Of a DNA stretch of 28,963 nt, positions 22,337 to 28,963 are shown piece by piece. Both the position numbers and the translations under genes were made by a program. The notes beneath the pieces are model-generated. The model had not been told where the DNA came from and searched no databases. It saw only the letters and a list, made by a program, of their open reading frames with translations. The stretch is taken from the NCBI RefSeq assembly GCF_001186125.1, contig NW_014040001.1:31268-60230 (forward strand), in the 5' to 3' direction. The first letter of the stretch is position 1; each line of letters starts with the position of its first letter. This DNA comes from Sphaeroforma arctica JP610. Taxonomy: Eukaryota; Opisthokonta; Ichthyosporea; Ichthyophonida.

Positions 22337-24958
22337 TTAGCTATCTTTCTTAGACTGCTTGGTGGTCTTGAAGTATGAATATGTCACATAGTCGGTGTAC
22401 ATCGTGAAGAAAGTCCCGACCCAAACTGCAAGATGAAGAAGTAGAGTGGGTTAGTATCATTCTTAGAATAATCAAAGTTTCAAGGAGTGTACCCTAAGCG
22501 CACAGTAATTCGGCAAGGCAGCCTGGTGTATGTATTTATTATGACGAGGACCCAATGATTAGAGACGAAGAGAAATTGTTTACTTACAGACAATGGGATA
22601 CCACAGCATCTCTGTCACGAGGCTGTTGCGTGGGTTGAGACCGTTACTCTGTATCCTGGAGAGCTCTAGGAATAGCTCATTGGTGATCTGATAGTGACCA
22701 TTCTTCAGTCCATCTAGTAAGTATTCTGCAACCTCTTCCGGTGATACTAAACCGCCCTGCATTCCATCCAATACATGTGACGATGGCGGTGAGTAATATA
22801 GTATCCAATAGCATGTGAGATACAGCAATTGACTCGCAAATTGGTGCAGAATTGATCCTCGCATCGACTAACAGTCACAAGTTACAGATGCAGCAACTTT
22901 AGTTCTCTACAGCCAACTACGGAAGACACGTTTACGATAAAACTCACCAGGGCTTCGATTGTTTTTGTTGGTTCGGGCTTTGTCTTCTGCTCCTCAACGA
23001 AGCCGGGGGTGTCAATATTTGACGGGAACATGACACTCACATCAATACCCTGGCTTCCCGCCTCACACCGCAAAGCATCAGCAAATCCCCTGAGCGCTGA
23101 TTTGCTTCCACAGTACTGTGATGTATGAGTGAGAGAAATCTATTAAGAGCAAAACATATTCTTCATGTGAATCGTACTACGGCAAGTTGGGAATAAACCG
23201 AGGCTTTTTCGCTCGCAGAGGCTCTGCAATGTACCAAGGAACAAATATTTAACAAGTTTCACAGGTAGTATCTCCAAAATCATCTACGCGACTAACCTGT
23301 GTGAAACCGACAAAAGGTGTTAGAGCAGCGGCGCTACTAACGAAGGATATCCTGCCCTTCACACCGTTCGCAATCATGGGTGGCATGCACGCCTTAGCAA
23401 CATGAACGGCGCCGAAATAGTTGACATCCATTAGCTTGTGGAACACACTCATGTTTTGTTCCAGGAAGAGACCGGGCGTGGCCATGCCTGCGGAGACCAC
23501 CACCACGTCAGTTGTGCGGTTCTGTGTGATGAGAAATTTGTTGCAAAAATAAGACCTTAGTTGCTTGATATCTAATATTTCGAGTGAATCTCGGGTCGGT
23601 CGCCCTATCGCACCCAAGACACTGAAAATGATAAATAAACGCACCATTTCTTCATTGCAAGCGGCAATCATCTTCTGCACATCCTCGAAGTTGGTGACAT
23701 CGCACGAATATGAGAACAGCTTACGATCAGCCTTCTTGTCAGCCGACAACTCTTGCACGGCAGTCGCAAGTTTGTCCTGCAGGACAAAGTGGAGATAGAG
23801 GTTGATATAGCAGATTAAAGCAATCTACATGGTGTCTACAAACCCTTCTGAACTTCACAGAACATTTAGGACATGCGCCTGAATCAATAAATCTAAACAC
23901 CGCTATTTACCCATATGTGAAACAAAAACATTGCAATAAGTGATACTCGGCCTATACTTTTGCACTTGCACTTGCACATGCACATGCACAAGTATGCACA
24001 GTCATGGCAACATATATGAGAGTACGACACAACAGTCAAACGAAGCATTAAGGGACAAACTCTCCTGAAAAATGTTCATATAGAGCGTCAGAAAATAAAA
24101 ATAAAACGATGACGTGAAATAAACACCTGGCATATATTCACGATTACTTTGTGTGGAGGTGCTAATAGTTTGTATGTATATAGAGAAATTCGTTCGTGCA
24201 TAAGGAAAGCGGAGGACTATGTAACACAACGAAGTCAGGTCCTAGAATATGCTAGTACACGCCTGTCGAGAACACACGATAGCAGATATTATGTAGCATT
24301 GATAATGTAATAAAAATTTCGTAGAACTGTTTGCGTCGTTCTGTGCGTGTACGCATCTTGAAATGAAACAATCCAACTCTGAAGAACCAACACTGACGAA
24401 AAGCTAAGCCTGTGATGATGCACTTAATGAATAATATCATAATAGCCTGTGTGTATCGAAAGAGTTTTTTAGCAGTGAAGAATACCGGAAGATATTGCTT
24501 ATGAAGTATAGCAGTGAGCATTCAGCTTTCGGTCTACCGATAACTATTGCAAATTGGACATACTGCACACCCCCGTAGTAGAATAGAGCCTTGAGTGATA
24601 TATTAGCGCTACATTGACAATTGAATCTCTGGTTTCTCTATGTTAATTGCTTATATACCTTAGATCGCGAAACTATCGTAACATTGGCACCTAATTTTAA
24701 GCAGACGCGCGCAAAGGCTAGTCCTAGCCCCTCACTGCCACCGGTTATGAGCACGTGTTTATTATCCACATCGAATCCAGGTCTACGGGCGTACTTTAGA
24801 ACCGAGCTAACCATAATACACCCTATAAGGAACAATAATATCTGGACATATACATTCAGCCCCGCGAAAACATTATAGATAGACTCCATCTTCAACAGCG
24901 GACGATGTGTGATTGACAAAATGCAAGCAACAGGCATATAAATAAATACACAGAACAT
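22337..24958 (-). CDS. KDSR: 3-ketodihydrosphingosine reductase (KDSR/FVT1), complete in six exons
   Basis: Reduces 3-ketosphinganine to dihydrosphingosine with NADPH, the second step of sphingolipid synthesis, on the ER membrane. Exons (minus): 24958-24659, 23776-23645, 23521-23297, 23115-22948, 22756-22588 and 22425-22337; all junctions agree in phase. Length is 360 residues, or 337 from an internal Met (24889) that may be the real start (human is 332). Features: N-terminal membrane segment (about 37-55); Rossmann motif TGGSEGLG (72-79); CDVTNFEDV; DVVVVSAGMATPG; MDVNYFGAVHVAKA; ISFVSS with the catalytic Ser; Y220-CGS-K224 catalytic pair; SNIDTPGFVEEQ; a hydrophobic C-terminal stretch; and a final KKDS, a canonical dilysine ER-retrieval ending. 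The usual Asn before the Ala-Gly of the NAG motif is replaced by Val. Confidence 0.93.
23961..24001. repeat. TGCACT/TGCACA hexamer repeat in KDSR intron 1
   Basis: GCACTT and GCACAT hexamers recur about six times around 23961-24001. This lies in the 882-bp first intron of KDSR (23777-24658), where I see no other feature. Confidence 0.7.
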
Positions 24959-24996
24959 GCCCTCTATGGCTCGCCCACTAACTCAAATTTACGCAC

Positions 24997-25021
24997 CCTC
25001 CTAAAATATTATTTTAGGAGG
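24997..25021. repeat. Perfect 11-bp-arm palindrome upstream of KDSR
   Basis: Arm CCTCCTAAAAT (24997-25007), three-base spacer, arm ATTTTAGGAGG (25011-25021). It lies 38 bp upstream of the KDSR start at 24958, or 107 bp upstream of the internal Met. It could be a protein-binding site, part of the 5' UTR, or an element remnant. Confidence 0.85.
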
Positions 25022-25596
25022 CTATGAAGTTTTGATACCGAACTGTGAAAATATTGGTACAACTGTTCAAGAGTACATTGTACCGGTAACCGGCTCTATC
25101 TTCAATTTCTTGTGATTTTGCCCTACCCCTGGCGGCTGGCCCCTGGCGGCCTTTTCGCCAGCTTCTGATTCGTATGTATGTACCCCCCCCCCGATATGCG
25201 ATACTGGTACCAAAATAAATTTAATACAATGTAAATAGTAAATACGAAATAGAAAATATTTACATACATCATGAAGAAACTGCTTTCAGGTCTCTTGCAT
25301 AGATGCTTTGAAACCATACTTCATGTAGCAAGTACTCGTGTACATATACACATATGTAGGGAACCTGAAATACAGACACGTTTTAGAATTTTAATAGACA
25401 GCAAAACCCATTGTTGATAGTTTGTAGGGATACGTAGTAATCGGTGAGTCACGTGCGTTCGTGAAGACGTCATCAGACGTACACACGGGAGTGATAGATT
25501 GTGCGAACATGGGAGCCACCGTTGCGAAAAATCGGAAGTATCGTAATTCGGCTTGGTACGAAGCACAAAATACCTCAGCCCAGTTGTCTGTAGTAT

Positions 25597-25742
25597 ATAT
25601 ACAGATAAACACTGTTCTTTCAATCACAATACCTGACCATATTAGTCCTGTACACCGAACTCGCCACGGATATACAGATAACAAAATTTCTTTCAATCAC
25701 AATATCTGGACATGCCAGACCTGTACACCGAACTCTCAACGA
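25597..25742. repeat. 73-bp tandem duplication
   Basis: Copy 1 is 25597-25669 and copy 2 is 25670-25742. Shared blocks in the same order are ATATACAGATAA, TTCTTTCAATCACAATA and CCTGTACACCGAACTC. Similarity is about 75-80 percent by eye, so the duplication is not recent. Confidence 0.88.
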
Positions 25743-26749
25743 AAAATTGATCATGCTTAATCTCTGTTCTAATCTTGATAGGTATCTCGTCCACTAGTGG
25801 CTAGCAAGTATATATTGGCCTCGAAGTTTCGAACTCCATTGTCAAAATCTTGATATTTTTATGTCTAATAATGCATCCTTATTTATACAACTTATAGGGA
25901 CATCCATGCTATTGTCCCAAATACCACAACAATGATATGCAATGTTCATTTTAAATGGACTTCCATACTTGTTGGCGTGCTAGCAAATCTCATGTTTATT
26001 CAAATCTCACTATCATCCGAAGCAACTGGACAACACTCGTCAAGAATGAAAATACTTTCTACACGCTTACGGTTTTCATGGATGCAGAATGTGCCCAGTA
26101 AATCTTAACACCTACAATTACCACCGGTGTATGCTCCCGGGTAGATGCACCGACTGGCGCAAAGGTCACTAAGCTAATTGCTTGAAACATCATGACGGAT
26201 GGAGTGTGAATACATTCACAAGGTCCTGGAGCTGCGGGTTCTCTCACCTGTGGAACGGATTATTATATCTGTAACACCTACTGAAGCTGTGACAACACCC
26301 GGCACCTCTTGCACATTTAATACTTCCAATGGCGGCGTGTGCTGACACACCTGGCCCCTCTAGCCCAGCAGGTGTTTCGATAGCCTATACGAAGAAGTAG
26401 CTCCGCATAACTGTAAGTGACTCAGACTCTTGAAATGCCTCATAGATGTCTTTGACAGTAGATACCGTTTCCAAATCTTATCTATGTGATAGAAGTGAAT
26501 CACTATGCTACCGCCATAGTATACGTAGCGTGAGAATACAATTGGCAAACTTCGTGCACGATCTGAATGATGACAAAATAGCAATTCAGATAGAACAAAC
26601 AAAAATAGATTGTGCCGAACTGCCAATAAATATACATATAGGGTACCGATAATCCCAATATGAAATAGGCTTCAATCCGTTAAGCGTAAACACGATTTCA
26701 AATTGCGTTAATGTAAATATACTAAGTACTACCTTTCCGTACGTAATAT

Positions 26750-26789
26750 CATAGCCTTCTGAAAATTACACAATATACAGAAGGCTATG
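26750..26789. mobile_element. 40-bp perfect hairpin with CATAGCCTTCTG ends (miniature element remnant?)
   Basis: Arms CATAGCCTTCTG (26750-26761) and CAGAAGGCTATG (26778-26789) are exact reverse complements around a 16-base loop. The first 19 bases are identical to the sequence starting at 6593. Sharing terminal sequence with a site 20 kb away suggests a small inverted-repeat element or its solo ends. No target duplication is obvious. Confidence 0.5.
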
Positions 26790-27232
26790 GTAGTATACGC
26801 CATAGCCCGAACGTATTGAAGCCTGTTAGATAATATAGTAGCCTCATTTGTCAATATGTAGAGCACAACAGTCTGCAACATCAGTGTTTTCGAGGACGAA
26901 CTTTAAGCACATTAATTACACAGAACATTCTACAAACCAGTTTGCAGCTGCACCTATTGTCACGGCTTATAGATTATCTTGAGTGCAAGGCTTGTAAACT
27001 TCCACGTGTGTAAATTTTAAAAAAGGGTTCAACACCAATCTTACGGGTAGCTTGTTTATTTTTCTTTATATAAAGTTGAATTCGAGAAATAGCACGAAAC
27101 CTCTGTCCGTCATAAGTTAGAAGTACAGCATAGTATATACTACGTCACCGCTAGGATCAATGCCTGCGGCAAAGCACATTGCTATAGATTCCGTATGTAC
27201 TACCAGTGATCTTGAGTAGATTCAGTGGGCGC

Positions 27233-28694
27233 CTACTCCGCAGTCGTTGGGAACATGATGCGCAGTTTCTTGCCCGTAGCGCCATTCTCCTTCGTGTCCA
27301 AGAACTCCTTGTGCACGTCTTCCAGAGCAATATTGGTAAAGGTGGAACTTGCCCAACCGCCGTGTTTAAGTCCAGGGTTAACCTTGGCACTAGCTGCGCG
27401 CGTACGCATCAACAATGATACGGTGTTGGTAGTTGCGGATGGCGCTCCACCTTCAGAGATCCACCTGTTCAGCAGGAAACCGTGCAAATGCTTACTTCTG
27501 TAGATCAGATCCAAGGGGTTGATACCAGCTACCGGTTTGCCACTCAATCCACCGTACACGAAGCAGTGGCCCTAAGTGTGGAAAACAATCAGAAAATTGG
27601 CGAATGAATAAGATTCAATTTAATTGAAGCCTGAAATCATCGTGAGTTCGATAAAAGAAAAATAAAAAGTCAATAGCAACCGCACCTTGTTCGGCAACAT
27701 GCTTAGGAGAAGTCCGGTGTTATCACCGGCGACGGCATCGAAAGCAACGGTTATGTCTAACTGTTTGATCTTATTTTTCAATTGTTCCTTCCAATCTTTG
27801 TCATCGGTGACAATCACGTGCGCCGCACCTAATTCAGTCAAAATTTTCTTCTGGTCCTCTCTTCGAACTATATTCACAAGAGTTATTTCTGGATCGTCGC
27901 CGACCAGCTTGATAATCTAAAACGGGTATACGCAACATCTGGCAATTAGAATTATTTATATACGATGATCTGACAGTCTCTGCTCCAATCGACTAGGAAT
28001 TGTGCATCATAATTTAGAGAATTACTTTCAAAATAGTATGCTCGGCAAACATATCGCGGACTGAAGCAATAAAAAATGGAACTTACCATCTGACCAAGCT
28101 GACTGGCGGCTGCTGTGTGGATGAATGAGGCTTTCTTGCCATGGAATTTGCAGTATTCCTTAACGGTATCGACAATTCCTACCGCGGTATACGGGTTGCT
28201 GTAGGAGAAGCACGAGCACTATTTAGCAGCCGTGTACATGAAGCACAATATCAAAACACGCGAGAATTTTAATTTCAACAGTGGAGTCCTCATATTAATC
28301 CCATTACTTAATAAACGATGAGAAAACTTACACAAAGAAACTGGCGGCATCCTCAATCGCAAGATCATCGGGCATTGGCCAGGCACCCTTAGTTGCATCC
28401 ACTGCAACGTACTCGGCGTATGTACCGCCACCACCCTGTCGTAGCGAAAGTATATCCAATTTTCGTTACGAATAGGCCAACGCCAAAACAAACATTCTGT
28501 CAGTGAGGTGCAAAAGACAGTTAGTTCCAACATACCACAGCGACTACGCCGACCTTCTTGCCGATTTGACGGCTTGCATAAAGACCATTCCCTGCTACCA
28601 CGATACCAGATCCTTCATTTCCGATGGGAGTCGCTGTGTTGGTGTCACTTCCTCTTTGGGGGGTCAGCCATGCTCCATAATCACTTGGATTGAC
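27233..28694 (-). CDS. MDR-superfamily oxidoreductase, 2-enoyl thioester reductase-like; 5' end outside window
   Basis: Medium-chain dehydrogenase/reductase that probably reduces an enoyl or quinone-type double bond with NAD(P)H. Exons (minus): 28694-28536, 28435-28332, 28198-28087, 27916-27686 and 27571-27233 (stop TAG at 27233-27235). Phases agree throughout (GT|C Val at the one phase-2 junction). About 314 residues are visible. Landmarks in order: VNPSDYGAW, PIGNEGSGIVV (GroES-like domain), GGGGTYAEYV, ASFFVNPYTAVGI, FIHTAAASQLGQM in place of the classical GxGxxG cofactor loop, VNIVRREDQKKIL, LGAAHVI, VAFDAVAGDNTG, CFVYGGLSGKPV and INPLDLIYRSKHLHGFLLNRW. This pattern recalls the ETR-like MDR subgroup. 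No structural-zinc cysteine cluster is seen in the visible part. The first exon or exons lie 5' of 28694, probably beyond 28963. Confidence 0.88.
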
Positions 28695-28963
28695 CTAATA
28701 TGTACATTTCTTTTTAGTGATATGCAACACCCAAAAAAAAGATTGACTGCTATGGTTATTCCCATATTCCCGGCTGCGGCACTATGAGGTATACGTGTGG
28801 GTCAGAAGAAAGCCGAGTCTTGATTGCGGAGAGAAGAGTAAGGAGATCACAAGTCACGATTTATATACATATGGATATATACATATATATATCTACGAGT
28901 CTTTTGTATTGTACAGACAGACTAATGCCCCAAATATATATATATATATATATATATATTATA
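28695..28963 (-). other. Intron sequence and (AT)n at window end
   Basis: No exon of the oxidoreductase is evident here; the stretch ends in ATATAC-type repeats (28861-28892) and an (AT)n run (about 28935-28961). It is probably intron, with the gene's start beyond the window. Confidence 0.5.

Larger units (their letters stand above)
24959..27232. other. 2.3-kb non-coding interval between KDSR and the oxidoreductase gene
   Basis: No exon is recognisable on either strand. It contains the palindromes and the 73-bp duplication listed separately, a CCCCTGGCGGC direct repeat (about 25124-25150), a nine-C run near 25184, and a weakly repetitive ACACCTG/ACACCCGGCACC-type patch at about 26270-26380. 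The short frames at 26059-26247 and 26360-26626 have no family features. Confidence 0.6.

Noticed and set aside
26059-26626. Minus-strand frames of 62 and 88 residues between KDSR and the oxidoreductase
   Set aside because: No family features, no splice-supported continuation, and the sequence is partly repetitive.
1-28963. Bacterial-type features: CRISPR arrays, operons, Shine-Dalgarno sites; rRNA genes; reverse transcriptase or integrase motifs
   Set aside because: None was seen. The repeats are simple, tandem or short inverted repeats, and the genes are spliced eukaryotic genes.

Overview
This is a window of nuclear eukaryotic DNA. Genes are split by GT-AG introns, coding segments are GC-richer than the AT-rich, microsatellite-filled spaces, and the proteins are eukaryotic housekeeping proteins (a cohesin loader, a complex I assembly factor, a sphingolipid reductase, a tRNA dihydrouridine synthase). 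The standard code fits everywhere. By recalled similarity, NDUFAF3, MAU2 and DUS4 resemble animal or other holozoan proteins. A unicellular relative of animals, such as an ichthyosporean, would fit, but that is inference and was not tested by search.

Layout. 1-1465: microsatellites and unexplained DNA. 1466-3179 (+): a 5'-incomplete DUS4-type tRNA-dihydrouridine synthase with an internal 206-bp tandem duplication. 3180-4630: a diverged duplicated non-coding block. 4631-6196 (-): a single-exon, Ser-rich, largely disordered protein with a C-terminal coiled coil. 6197-9820: 3.6 kb of low-complexity and repeat DNA, probably with mobile-element remnants. 9821-15095 (+): a three-exon membrane protein joining a GINT1-like beta-propeller to an HtrL/YibB-type domain. 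15493-19295 (-): MAU2 (SCC4), whose first intron holds an 847-bp assembly gap. 19958-22014 (+): NDUFAF3, complete in four exons and divergent from MAU2 across a 662-bp spacer with a decayed ~29-bp tandem repeat. 22337-24958 (-): KDSR, complete in six exons. 24959-27232: non-coding DNA with palindromes and small duplications. 27233-28694 (-): the 3' five exons of an MDR-family 2-enoyl-thioester-reductase-like oxidoreductase; its 5' end lies beyond the window.

Gene models were built by hand by matching splice phases. Every junction given is phase-consistent, and the assembled MAU2 (621 aa), NDUFAF3 (187 aa) and KDSR (360 or 337 aa) fall close to the lengths of their human counterparts.

The genes do not form an operon. 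Two touch lipid biology: KDSR makes dihydrosphingosine, and the fusion protein carries a propeller related to the N-terminal part of plant glycosyl-inositol-phosphoceramide glycosyltransferases. The most unusual item is that propeller plus HtrL/YibB fusion. A second theme is repeated local tandem duplication (73 to about 600 bp), two cases of which copied part of an exon together with a splice site.
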